From positions 1,054,001 to 1,118,000 of the forward strand of contig NC_085883.1 in NCBI RefSeq assembly GCF_035222275.1: 64,000 nt of DNA, given 5' to 3'. The stretch's first letter is position 1; every line of letters begins with the position of its first letter. This DNA is from Podospora bellae-mahoneyi (lineage: Eukaryota; Ascomycota; Sordariomycetes; Sordariales; Podosporaceae). The position numbers were made by a program, and so were the translations under genes. This document shows positions 32,991 to 43,442 of this stretch, one piece after another. The notes below the pieces were generated by a model. The model did no database searches. It saw only the letters and a list, made by a program, of their open reading frames with translations, and was not told the DNA's origin.

Positions 32991-35900
32991 TTGAGCTAAC
33001 CATCCATCTCTGGTTTCTTTTCTTTCTTTGACGCTCGCATCAACATCATTCATTGGAACAACAACTAACTGGGTATTATCCGGTCTTTTTTTTTTCTTCT
33101 GTTTCTTTAAGCTTGTTGTAATCATCATGTCTTTTTATGATACCCAATATTTGATGTATTTTTTTTTCTGTCAATCATCTTGTAATGTATGCTAGGAGCC
33201 GAAAGTGTATCATGTTTCTGTTGTTTCATGGGAGGAAAGGGAGGGGAAGGAAGAGGGGGAGTGTGTGTCTGTGTGTGTGTGTGTACGAATAGCATCGGCT
33301 GGGCTGGTGGCTGTGTACGGGTAAGGTATGACAGTTAGGGGAAGGGGGTATCAGAAAGGGGGAAGGGCAGGGGAGAGGTTGAGGAAATATAAGTTTATTG
33401 CTTACTGTCTGTGTACTTTGTTTGATGGTCCAATGTCTGTTGAATGCTCAAGTGTTTACCGTATGACATGCATGACTGACTGTATTGTATTTTACAGCTG
33501 TCTTCAACCATAGTATGCAGAGAAGAGGCACGGTTTGAGTCGTGGTCGTAATTTTAGATACCTTGCAAGGTCTATCACGGGCTGATAGGGGAAGGCGGGG
33601 GGAAGGGGGGTTAATATGGCTTTTTATGTTGTTGGTTCTTTTGTTTGTCGGTTGTCTACTACTACCATCGAGCGCACTATATGGCGATCCAAAAGAGGGA
33701 GGTCACAGATTCGGGCTGGGCGATGTGGTGATGGGGAACTTGTTGTTGCAGGAGGAAGAAGGGTCAGTAAATGGGTTAGTTGGTACATCCCGCGCAAGGT
33801 GAGATCTGGGTGTGTATGACAAGCTGCCCGATGATTGGGCGGTGCCAACTGCGGATCAGCAAGGTTGGGTGTCCGGACGGAATAGGTGATTGCTTGCATT
33901 TTCAGGAGAATACTGCTGTCTGCGTCTTGTAACGGAGGGGACCTGTCTTGAGGGTTTGTATGAGTAAGGCCGTCTCTCGTTGTCTGCTGTCATGATTTCA
34001 CCGATTTACACCGGCCGGAATGATACGCCCACCTTTGTATGTGTAATAAGATGTCCATTGCAGATCGTTGCCCATTTTCTTGTCCCAATTGCTGCGTTTT
34101 ATGGTAGGTTTGCATTGTCCAACGACAAACCTCCAGAGGTTCATGATGTCTTGCATAAGTAGGTAAAAAAAAAAAGAAACCTGCCTTGCCCTCGCAGCAA
34201 ATCCACTGAATATTTTCAGCTCATTCTTCCCTCGACCTACGGACCTAAAACACCCTCTCACCTCTTGCCTTTCTATGCATGCCGCATCACCATTCCATTC
34301 CCTCGTCTAGGTCCCACCTCCAAAGAAGACAAGAGCAGCCAAATGCCACCAAGCGGCGTAGCCCCCGCGGCCAGCAACAGTGACTGCGCTTGCCTCGTCA
34401 CCTCCCCCGCTTCGTCTGTAAATTCACCAGTAAACTGTTCCGGTTGTGTGCTTTTACCTACCTTATCTCGAAGATAGTCAGCTCTGTTTCGGGGGGTGTG
34501 ATAAGTTATCTATGCGTCCAACCTTGCAGGTTCTGTTGTGCGTGTAACCTGGAACCATCAGGCCGAGATCCGGGACCACCACCGCCGCCGCCGCCGTCAT
34601 GATGAGGTCTGTTGGTGGGAACCCGGAATCTTGACGCTGTGCAACAACAGTTGCTGGTAATGGAGGATGGGGGTGCAAGACAAGCGACCAGCATAATATG
34701 GGCTGGCCGCCGGATGTGCTCGGTTCAGCGCGGACGGGAGGGAGGGCTCTGGGGTTGCGGTGTAACGCTTCGCTCTTGGTCTTTTTTTTTTTTTTTTTGC
34801 GTTTAATGGTAGAGAAGCGGTCGGCTTTTGAGTTGGGGGGGGGGAAACTGATAGTAAGGCAATGGGAGTTGGCGGTGGTCAATAGTGGCCGGGCCAAGAG
34901 GCCAAACCAAACAACACGTGGGATAATATGACGGGACTAGATGGCCGTCGCGGGGGGGGGTGTGATTCACTTTATTATTTCGGTGTTGGACAGGCTCTAT
35001 AATGTCATAGCAAACACAGTCAATGTTGTTCGAGAATGGATGTCGTTATTACCGGTCCTATTGCAAAACGACGCCCACAGACAAGCTCCATTGTCAGAAA
35101 GAAACCAAGTTTTTTCGATCCACCTACCTAGGAAACACACAGCACCCCTTATTCAAGCAAACCTCTTGAATTCATTGCAACTTGGGGGCCGGCTGAAATA
35201 CCCGGCCCCCATTACCATGTCTCAGCTTTCAGCTTTCTACCAGCATTAGTTTAACATGGCAGTAATATCCTGCTAAAGAACCCTCGACGAGAAACAAGGC
35301 CGCCTCAACTCTGGCGGAGCTAACGCAAGTCACAGGTACGCAAGTCCGTCTGTCGTTGCCGTCGACCGTGCCGCACCGGCACGGCACACCCGAGCGGCAG
35401 AGTGAGATTGGGACCGGGGGATCTTGTTATTTTTGAGAATACTATATGAGGTCAATGTATAAGAACATTTGGGCGCGAATTGGCGGGGAACTCTACCTCT
35501 GCGTGGGGGGAAAGAGGCGCGGTGATGGCGAGGTGAGGCCGGCGGATGATGCTCTTTATCGGTTTGGGCCCGAGGGGAGTGATCATTATTTAGGTGAGTT
35601 GATATTGGATCGGGTTATGGGAGGAGGGTGTCGGACTTTGGGAGTTTGCTTGTGGTGTATTTTGTTTCTCCTGGGGGTCGGTGACGAAGATAGAATGCTG
35701 TGGTGACGGTACGATACGTCGAGCGACTGAAGGTTCTGAAGAGACAACCATGATGTATGAGTGAATAGTATATATCAAACTTCATACTTGAGTTCTGAGG
35801 CCAAATCTACAGAGTGCTGAATAACGGATGGCTCGTTGGTGCCTGGCTCACTCTTCGTAAGTTGACCAACCGCGAGCCTGAGTATAAAGTGTTAGGCAAT

Positions 35901-36140
35901 CTGGAGATAGAATGCTACGTTGACGCAGCTGCAGTGTACATAGTAGACCTTGCATCTTGTATCCCCATCGGGATATCGGATCCAACCACACAGTGCTACA
36001 AGGCCCTTACAGTGTAGACACACCACTGTAAGAGCCTCAACCCATAGAAAACAAACAGTCCTGGCATGGAAATCCTTTGACCCCCCGATATGTCTATTAG
36101 TGATGCATCTATACCATGCGTTTGTGAAGGTATGCCATCA
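32991..36140. other. 3.1-kb intergenic region
   Basis: It lies between the stop codons of the convergent fusion gene and APM3. It holds pyrimidine runs, a (GT)n tract near 33262-33283, an A-run near 34168-34177 and a T-run near 34782-34798. Frames of up to about 139 codons (34478-34897 and 33998-34261 minus) have no domain features. No gene is called. Confidence 0.5.
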
Positions 36141-37885
36141 TCAACACCTAATCTCAACGCCCCCCTTGCTCACGGTCAAATACTTGACTCCCTTGTAAGG
36201 TTTCATGTGCTCCACCATCCCTCTACTCTTCCTCGGGTCAATAATGATGCTCTCAACCTTGATACCGCTCGGCAGCCACCCTTTGACAGCAAAACTAACC
36301 AAAGCCGAGCTCGGCATCAAAATCTTATTATGCGCCTGTCTTTTCTCGTCCCGTTCCGCTTCCCAAGCCTTATCCACCCCTTTCTCCTTTGTAGTACTCG
36401 TGACCGCAATGTCTTGATACGGCTCGTCGTAGTTATAGCCCCCACCACCACCACCAAACCCAAACCCAGTCGGATCACCCTCCTCCCCCTCCTCCGTCAC
36501 CTGCTGTCCCACAACCGTACACCTCAACACAAAAGCAGACATGCCCTGCGCCAGCTCCTTGTTGCTAATCGTCCACTCCAGCACCCTCTCCCCAGGGTTA
36601 TACGTCGCATCCCCTTTACTCGGCCTAATCTCCGGTACATTCCTCACATCCGCCGGCAACGGCACGATAATCACCAAATCATGCAGCGAAGGGGACGCCG
36701 GAGTCCCGGCATTCGGAATCCCAAACCCTCCTCCCGGCCCACTGCCACCCCCTGACCCTCTCCCCTGCAGCCCGGTTCTCGCACCCATCCCCCCTCCTTG
36801 CACGCTCCCACTGCTCCCAAAAACCTTATTCAACTGCACCCTCACCTCAAAATCCGAACCCGTCAGCCCCAACCCCGTCTTCATCTCCAGACTAACTGGC
36901 AGTTTCACATTCCCCGTAGGCGGCTTCCCGTCCACGTCAAAAGGAAGCAAATCAACCTCATACCCCGCCAACGTAAACCTCCCATCTGGCGGGACAAAGC
37001 TCAACACGCCAGGTTGTTCCCTCCACTTTGCCAGTCTGACACACGGGTGAAAAACAGGCAAATCAACGATCCCCTTCAGGTTATGCTTCCCCGACGGCCC
37101 GCTCAGCGTAACCACAATATCCGGCACGCCCGAAACCTTGGTCGTGAACGCTATCGTACCGTTGGCAAACGCCGCCAGCGGTCTCCCCGACGGCGCGAGC
37201 GTGACCGACAGCGTCTCCACCACATCGGCGTAGAGCTCATTGGAAGTGTGCCGGACATTTGCCCTCCTCCACGGCAGCGCGGGGGTGTTTTGTGATATGA
37301 GCGATGACGACGACGCAGCGCTGCTTCCCATACCTCCCCCCAAACCCCCGGCAAAGTTCTTCCCCGCAGATAGGTTCAACCCCCCCAGTAGCTTGTCCAC
37401 CCATCCTTCCACTTCGACCATGTCCCTTAGTGCGTTTGGTTCGGTGGTGTTGACCGTTCCGGCATCGCACATTTCTGTGAGGAGCTGGGCGACGACATCG
37501 TAGTTGTTTTCAATTTTGTGAGCCAGGAGTGGCGCGCCGAGGAATTCTTCAAAGGAGTCGACGATGCGGTGCAGGAACTCGAGGACGAGGAGGGGTTCGA
37601 CTTCGGAGGAGGTGGTGATAAGGAATAAGAGATTGGCGTGGGCGAGGGAGAAGACCAGGGTTGGAGGGTTGGTCTGGGGGAGGTAGATCAGGTTCGGTCG
37701 TGGGGTGGGATGGGAGAGGTAGAAGGGGAGGAGGTAGGAGGGGGAGAGGGGACGGGATGTGTAGGTGTGGGAGAGGATTGGGCTGCTTTGGAAAAAGGTG
37801 TCAGCAGAAGAAGTATAATTTAAAGTGGAGAGATACCTTACTTGTGCTCGTCGTAGATGTGAAGCGCCTCGATGACCCCGTTCAT
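36141..37885 (-). CDS. APM3: AP-3 adaptor complex mu subunit
   Basis: This is the medium (mu) chain of AP-3, which sorts cargo to the vacuole from the Golgi/endosome. Exon 1 is 37885-37842 (MNGVIEALHIYDEH), then a 59-nt intron and exon 2 37782-36141, giving 561 aa. The N-terminal longin-like domain reads PILSHTYTSRPLS...PTLVFSLAHANLLFL and KIENNYDVVAQLLTEMCD. The C-terminal mu-homology domain starts near NELYADVVETLSV and ends YKGVKYLTVSKGGVEIRC, the usual mu C-terminus. A Gly-rich insertion (about residues 395-430) and a second Gly/Tyr-rich loop interrupt the MHD. The 3' splice site is a tandem AAGCAG, so use of either AG gives N-P or N-S-P at the junction. The gene is divergent from the DMAC1-like gene, with 254 bp between ATGs. 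Confidence 0.93.
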
Positions 37886-38139
37886 GGTGGGCAGCTTGGT
37901 TAGTGTGTGGTTGAATGTGGTTCAGTTGGGGGGAAGCTGTTTGTTGGCGGGCACTGACGCAATGAGCTGTGGGAGCTTGCACCTGCACGGGTCCTCGGTG
38001 TGCCAAACGCTTGGCGCGCGACAAGGCCGTTTTGACAAGTGGGTCTTGAATTTGATGTTCCTGAACGTCTCATCCTCGAGGTCTCTCACTCCGAGTCAAA
38101 TAACACCCATAACTCACATCTACATAACATCTCACAGAA

Positions 38140-38498
38140 ATGGCCAAAGACGACATCCCACGCCTCTCCCATCTCGACAGGCCCGAGAAGCTTGAGGATC
38201 TGCTCAAGCAAGACAGAGATGACGACTGCCTTTCGTGCAGGATAGTGGGTATGTTTTCGCCTTCTGGTTCATCTCATGCCATCTCCATGGGCTCATGTTC
38301 TAATCCTGTATAACAGGCGGCGGTGCATTCTTGGGTCTTGCTGGTTACAGCTATCTCTCCGGTCAGCAACAATTACAAGCACAAGAGGCTGCCATCTTGG
38401 CTTCAAAATCGAGATTTGGTATGCGCAGCAGGAGTGCCGCCATCACGGGTCTCTCGTTAGGATTGGCCTATCTGGGTCTGTATAGGCTGTTTAAATGA
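38140..38498 (+). CDS. DMAC1/DUF4536-like mitochondrial membrane protein
   Basis: A 96-aa protein is encoded by exons 38140-38248 and 38317-38498, with a 68-nt intron (GTATGT...TAACAG). The N-terminal half is charged (MAKDDIPRLSHLDRPEKL). It is followed by the family hallmark DDDCLSCRIVGGGAFLGLAGY, a CxxC pair leading into a first hydrophobic segment, then a second (AAITGLSLGLAYLGLYRLF). This architecture matches small fungal DUF4536 proteins related to human DMAC1 (TMEM261), which helps assemble the distal membrane arm of complex I. The assignment rests on the CxxC-Gly-rich motif and length. A shadow frame on the same strand overlaps exon 1 and is discarded. Confidence 0.8.
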
Positions 38499-38806
38499 GG
38501 AAAGGGAGGTGATGGAGGGACGAAGATGAGCAATCACCACTCAATTGGGAAGACACCAGCTGTCATCTGACTTGGGCATTTCAAGATCTATGTCTCTTCG
38601 AATCCAAAGGGACCAATGGAAAAGAACACCGCCGAGCCAAGTCAGGGAGCCAGAGGGAAGACAAGTCGTAGGAGGAGAGGGTGTAGAAAATAGCCTGTAC
38701 CATAATGTGTATATTACCATCTATTGCATCCACACCACATCCTACATACATCGGGCTGAACGCAGTACAGCAAGGCATAGAACAGCTTGTCGAAAGCAGA
38801 AGAAGA
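38499..38806. other. spacer upstream of the 112-aa membrane protein gene
   Basis: About 310 bp lies between two same-strand genes. No element was recognised; it must contain the 3' end of the DMAC1-like gene and the next promoter. Confidence 0.4.
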
Positions 38807-39145
38807 ATGTCAAAAGCTCACCAGCCAAACCCCAACACCTTCGCCATCCTCCCCCTCCCCCCATCCATATCCCTTATCTACATCGCCTTCTTCCTCCTCC
38901 GACACCACTTCTCCCTCAGCACCGAACTCACCCACTTCGTCATCTTCATGCTCGTCGGTCACTGGCTCAGCTGCCTCTTCATGCACATTCTCGGCGAGTT
39001 AGCCCCCAGGTTCGGACACAAGCTTGGACTTGCCATCATCTCCCTGGTCATCCATCCACTCCGTCTTGTCGGTGGTTTCAAGTCACTTCCTGTGGCCATG
39101 CCTGTGTGGCTTGGTACTTTAAAAGAAACGGGGGATTACCGATGA
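38807..39145 (+). CDS. small hydrophobic membrane protein, unknown (112 aa)
   Basis: A single-exon frame of 112 codons runs from the ATG at 38807 to TGA at 39143-39145. I do not recognise the family. It has three likely membrane segments: LPLPPSISLIYIAFFLL (about 16-32), a segment around FVIFMLVGHWLSCLFMHI (about 44-61), and LGLAIISLVIHPLRLVGG (about 73-90). Polar/basic stretches flank them. The codon use and pyrimidine-rich style match neighbouring real genes. It sits between the DMAC1-like gene and NDUFS7, tail to tail with the latter. Its start could lie upstream because the frame is open to about 38705 without another ATG. Confidence 0.6.
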   Translation: MSKAHQPNPNTFAILPLPPSISLIYIAFFLLRHHFSLSTELTHFVIFMLVGHWLSCLFMHILGELAPRFGHKLGLAIISLVIHPLRLVGGFKSLPVAMPVWLGTLKETGDYR

Positions 39146-39560
39146 ATGCCAGGAATGGTTTATTTGTGGGTACCCAACTCAAAAAATGGGCATAGATGGG
39201 GGGGAACGCCTGCTTGTGGGATAACGTCCAAAACAGATTACAATTTTGTCCTGAGATAAAGATTTTGAGCTCTAAACACCACATGATTCGTGTCAATGCA
39301 TATTCCAAAGAAACATTCTGCATAACATACAGCAAACAGCCGCTCCCTCCATCATGTTTCTAAACAAACGAGGGAGTCAAGGCCTTTTCAAAGAACCATA
39401 TGTACAGTACAACCTCCACACACACGCACACAAGGACAAGACACTCTTTTTATGGGAGATGGAAAGTTTTCCATTCCAAAACTCCCACCAAACCTCCTCT
39501 TCTAATAACGCCCCCAAGACTTTCCCACCAACCCACCAACCCATAAACCCCACCCAAAAC
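39146..39560. other. convergent 3' spacer
   Basis: About 415 bp lies between the stops of the 112-aa gene and NDUFS7. The NDUFS7 side is strongly C/A-biased on the + strand (about 39470-39560). No gene is seen. Confidence 0.4.
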
Positions 39561-40408
39561 TCACTTCCGATACCACATCCTCGTAATCTTGGTATTCCGC
39601 ATCTTCCTCTGCAGCTGAAAAATCCCATACATCAACGCCTCGCTCGTCGGCGGGCACCCCGGCACATACACATCCACCGGCACAACCCTATCACACCCTC
39701 TCACAACACTATAACTATAGTGATAATACCCACCCCCATTCGCGCACGACCCCATCGAAATAACCCAGCGCGGTTCAGGCATCTGATCATACACCTGCCG
39801 CAACGCCGGTGCCATCTTGTTGGTCAGCGTACCAGCCACAATCATGACGTCCGACTGGCGAGGCGAGGCGCGGAAAATGATACCGAGCCTGTCTTGGTCG
39901 TAGCGCGGGGTGGAGAGGTGCATCATCTCGACGGCACAGCAGGCCAGACCAAAGGTCATGGGCCAGAGGGACGACTGCCGGCCCCAGTTGGTGATGATGT
40001 CGAGTGTGGTGCTGTTGAGCACATAGTTAGCAACGGGGGTGGGGAAAAGTGAAAGGGGAGGGGGGGGGGAAATGACGTACAGCGCGTATTGGACAAAGCC
40101 CTTGGTGCCCTCCTGGCTGGGAAGGGGAACCTCCTTTCGTTCATGGAGCTTCGACAGGCCGTATCCACCGTGAGGCTGGACAGCGCCGGCGTCCTTGCGG
40201 GCTGACGACGAGATGGCCGCCGCGGCGCGGAGGGGGACGAGCTGGGTCGTGGTAGGGCGTGCTGTTCAAGAGTTGCAACAATGATTAGCCTTGTGTTCCT
40301 TATCCCCCGTCCCTCTCCCAGCAAGCACATTCCCCCCTCTGCCCAAAACATCCAGCTCAGCTTACCTCGCAGCGCCAGCGAGACGCCTGTCCTCGCGGAG
40401 GCAAGCAT
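39561..40408 (-). CDS. complex I PSST subunit (NDUFS7/NuoB)
   Basis: This is the nuclear-encoded peripheral-arm subunit of mitochondrial NADH:ubiquinone oxidoreductase that carries the terminal 4Fe-4S cluster N2 next to the quinone site. The exons are 40408-40366, 40261-40081 and 40011-39561, giving 224 aa. The introns are 104 and 69 nt, with GTAAGC and GTACGT donors. Residues 1-45 are Arg/Ala/Ser-rich and contain SSSARKD, a plausible mitochondrial presequence. The core starts at [22 protein letters not shown]. The N2 ligands are visible as the adjacent pair Cys99-Cys100 (ACCAVE), Cys164 (GSCANGGG) and Cys194 (PGCPP). It ends ITRMWYRK. Length and motifs are complete. Confidence 0.96.
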
Positions 40409-41138
40409 CTTGTCCGTGGTATAGGTTGTGGTAGGTGGTCTGGAATTCGTCGTCGGCGTTCCAAGCCTCAATTGCCGGGCCCCGAGCAGGCAAGTCGTAC
40501 GAGGTAGCGGAGTGGTTGTTGAGCGGAGAGGTTCCGAAACGGCGAGCAACTTGGGGAGATTGGGAAAAAAAAAACCCACGAACGAACTCGATCTCTATCA
40601 AAGGCTGGGAAAGTGGCGGTTCGACGTTGATATCCCCGAGCGCTTTTCGCCCTCTCTCTTTCGCCCGCCCGCCGTGCAGGGGCCAGGTTCTAAGCACAAA
40701 CTGGCGGGTTTTGATTGGTGGGGTCGCCTGATTGTGGGGTACAAAATGACCCGCCTTTCGCAACGCTCGGCATTTTCCGACCTGTTTTGAAGCTATGGCC
40801 AGCTTTGAGCTCTGATGGCGGTTCTAATTGGTGACGACATCACTTGATGTTGAACCTCCCCTACGTTCCGATAAATCTCATCAAGAGTTACTTGGTGTAC
40901 AGACACCAATTCTATGAACAGAGGGAATTTAGGTGACTTTTGACATGATTATCCCCATCAGCAAAGAGGATCTCTACCCACAAGACCAATTAAAGACATC
41001 TATGCATTGCTGACATGGAAATGCAAACAAATGGGAGGTCGACCTCCAATCTAACATCTCAAGCCTCGACGATAAATACAACAGATGCTAACAATGAAAC
41101 CCAAACAACACACGCACCTCATTATCAATGTCGGCCCA
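40409..41138. other. NDUFS7 promoter / MPP10 3' flank
   Basis: About 730 bp upstream of the NDUFS7 ATG holds the 3' flank of the same-strand MPP10 gene. Frames at 40362-40790 are shadows of the NDUFS7 5' region and have no domain. Confidence 0.45.
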
Positions 41139-43442
41139 TCACAACTTGAAGGCACCGCTGGTATGAGGTCCCTTGTGCTCCACAATCTTCTTCCCATCCA
41201 ACCCAACAATCTCACCCTTTCTATTGATCACCTTGACACCGCCCTTCTTGAGATCGTTCATTGTCTCCCGTTGGGCCTCGGCCTTCTTGTTGACAGGCTT
41301 GTTTGCATCAAGGCCACCGGCCTTGCGGATGCGCTCCTTCTCACGTCTACGTCTCCTGGCCTTCTCCTCGCGGCTCATTTCCTGCTTGGCCACTGGCAAG
41401 CCGCTCTTGGCCACAACCTCGCCCTTCTCAGCCGAATCCTTGCCTGGCGCGTAGACCTCCTGGGGCGCAATCATGCTCTCGCCGCCGGCAACACCCTGGG
41501 CAGTGGTGGGTTGAGCATCCTCCATGGCCACCGTAGCGACATCAGCCACGACGGTAAGAGTGGGAGCCACAGGCTTGGGCTTGTAGTGCCAGCTGCTGAG
41601 AGCGTCAAGCCGGGCGCTGACGTCCTTCCACATCTGCTTGATCTCCTCTTCGTCCTTCCGCGTCTTGTCGTCAGCCGCGCTGACGTAGGCGTCAGGGTTG
41701 GACTCCTTAATGTGCTGCTCCTCGTATATCTCGGCCAAACTTTGCTTGCCCTTGGTGTCCTCGATATCCACCAGGCCGCGGCGGGCCGAGTTCGGGTTGC
41801 CAAAGTCATCGGGACGGCGGCGAAGAACTTCGTCGAATTCGTTAGCAAGAATGCGTCGCTTGATGAGTTCCTCGATAGACTCGGAGACGTCCTCCGTCAT
41901 GACTGGTACCGGCTTGCCGGCATGCTCAAAGTCAAGATCCTCCTCGAGTAGCGAGTTAATGGGACGAGCCTGCGCAGTGGCCTCACCGGATAAGGTCCAA
42001 GCTCGCTTGGCCACCAATTCAGATTCGAGTTTGCGAATTTCATCCGCAATCTTGGCCCGTCTGCGCTCGTGGGCGGAACGACGGGATTTGGGATTTCCAG
42101 CCGAGGCATCAGACAGAGCGTCTTCCTCGGCGGAAAACTCGGACAGATCATCAAAGAGATCACGCTTGACATCGTTCTCGGCTCTTTCCATATCCTCCTC
42201 TGTCGGCTGGAACGGCTTCTTGGGCATGTATGGTTTTCTCTGATTGCCCGTCTTCTTCTTTGCTGGTGGCGCGAAGAAGTCCTTGTAGTAGATGTCGTTG
42301 GCGGTAAGGTCCATGTCCATATCGTCAGCACCGGCAGGCTGGTCATCATCACCCTCGTCATCCTCGCTGTCGCTGAACTTGGCCAAATCTGCGAGCTCCT
42401 TCTTGCTCAATACTGGTCCCTCGTCGTCCTCGTCATCATCCATATCCATGTCATCCATGTCCATGTCCGAATCCTCATCCTTGGCCCCCTTCTTGCCAAA
42501 TTTGTTGACTGCGAACGGGTCTCCGTGCCAATCGACAGCCTCCTCGTCGCTGGCGTAATCTGTATTTGGATCTGCGCGAGCATCCTGGTCCTCGAACCAT
42601 TGGGTTTGCTTGTTGAACTCGTCTATTGAGAAGAAGCCGTCGTTGAGTCCGTTGGGGTCTTCAACGAAGTCGGCGGCTTCAGCTTCAGAGTCTTCTTCAT
42701 CCTCATCATCTTCTCCGTCCTCTTCAACCTCGGCCCCTTCCTCTTCTTCACCCATCTCCTCCTCGTCCTCATCTTCGTCATCGTCTTCATCTTCGTCGTC
42801 ATCCTCGGCTTCCAAATCGAACATGCTCTCGCGTTCTTCGCCAATACTGGATGTCTCCTCGTCAGAGTCCTCAGTATCGGCCTCACTGCCCTCGTCAACA
42901 TCGGAAGATGCGCTCGCGTCATCCTCATCGTCCGATCCAACTTCAAACCCATCCTTGCCGAAACCCAGGGCCTTGGCCTCAGCGTCTTCTTGCTCAATTT
43001 CGTTGTTCTCCTCGAGTTCTTCCAGGACCGATGTCGACTCCTGAAGCGCGCTGCTGATGATCTTCTTTGCCTGCTGCCATACTTGATCTGTTTCAAAGCC
43101 GTCGATGTGCAGTTTTCTGATTTTTAGAATGGCGCTCTGACCGTAGCTGCCGTCTCTCTTGCGCTTCTTCCCAGCCTCGCGGAGCCTCTGCTGCTGTTGA
43201 TCGCTAACCGGGCCAGCCAGAGAGTCGAGCGTCTCTTTTGCCAATTGCAGCGAGCCGTTTGGGAGCAGAGGTGGGGGCTGCAGGAAAACATGGCGGTTTG
43301 CCGGGGCAGTCGAGTCGAGGAAGAGGGCGATGGCCGAGCTGGGCCCGAGGGCGGCTACACCGTTTTGCGACATGGCGGGAAGATTGGTGAGGGTGTGGGA
43401 GGTGGAGGTGAGGTCCGAGTTGCTGCCTGTCGACCCTGCCAT
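41139..43442 (-). CDS. MPP10: U3 snoRNP protein Mpp10
   Basis: This is a subunit of the small-subunit processome needed for early 18S pre-rRNA cleavage, where it binds Imp3 and Imp4 in the nucleolus. A single exon from the ATG at 43442 encodes 767 aa. The frame is open another 80 codons upstream, but that segment (Cys-rich, unlike the family) is taken as leader. Features in order: QSAILKIRKLHIDGFETDQVWQQ; a very long acidic Asp/Glu tract with DMDMDD repeats (about 170-400) holding conserved islands such as DDGFFSIDEFN and EAVDWHGDPF; YYKDFFAPP and KRDLFDDLSE; the conserved core KRAWTLSGEATAQARPINSLLEEDLDFEH...RRILANEFDEVLRR; a basic RRRRREKERIRKAGG; and a terminal Lys-rich stretch. Confidence 0.94.
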   Translation of the reverse strand: MAGSTGSNSDLTSTSHTLTNLPAMSQNGVAALGPSSAIALFLDSTAPANRHVFLQPPPLLPNGSLQLAKETLDSLAGPVSDQQQQRLREAGKKRKRDGSYGQSAILKIRKLHIDGFETDQVWQQAKKIISSALQESTSVLEELEENNEIEQEDAEAKALGFGKDGFEVGSDDEDDASASSDVDEGSEADTEDSDEETSSIGEERESMFDLEAEDDDEDEDDDEDEDEEEMGEEEEGAEVEEDGEDDEDEEDSEAEAADFVEDPNGLNDGFFSIDEFNKQTQWFEDQDARADPNTDYASDEEAVDWHGDPFAVNKFGKKGAKDEDSDMDMDDMDMDDDEDDEGPVLSKKELADLAKFSDSEDDEGDDDQPAGADDMDMDLTANDIYYKDFFAPPAKKKTGNQRKPYMPKKPFQPTEEDMERAENDVKRDLFDDLSEFSAEEDALSDASAGNPKSRRSAHERRRAKIADEIRKLESELVAKRAWTLSGEATAQARPINSLLEEDLDFEHAGKPVPVMTEDVSESIEELIKRRILANEFDEVLRRRPDDFGNPNSARRGLVDIEDTKGKQSLAEIYEEQHIKESNPDAYVSAADDKTRKDEEEIKQMWKDVSARLDALSSWHYKPKPVAPTLTVVADVATVAMEDAQPTTAQGVAGGESMIAPQEVYAPGKDSAEKGEVVAKSGLPVAKQEMSREEKARRRRREKERIRKAGGLDANKPVNKKAEAQRETMNDLKKGGVKVINRKGEIVGLDGKKIVEHKGPHTSGAFKL

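Noticed and set aside
42069-43057. Long + strand frames rich in Ser or Val/Ile
   Set aside because: They are antisense shadows of the acidic Asp/Glu tracts of MPP10.
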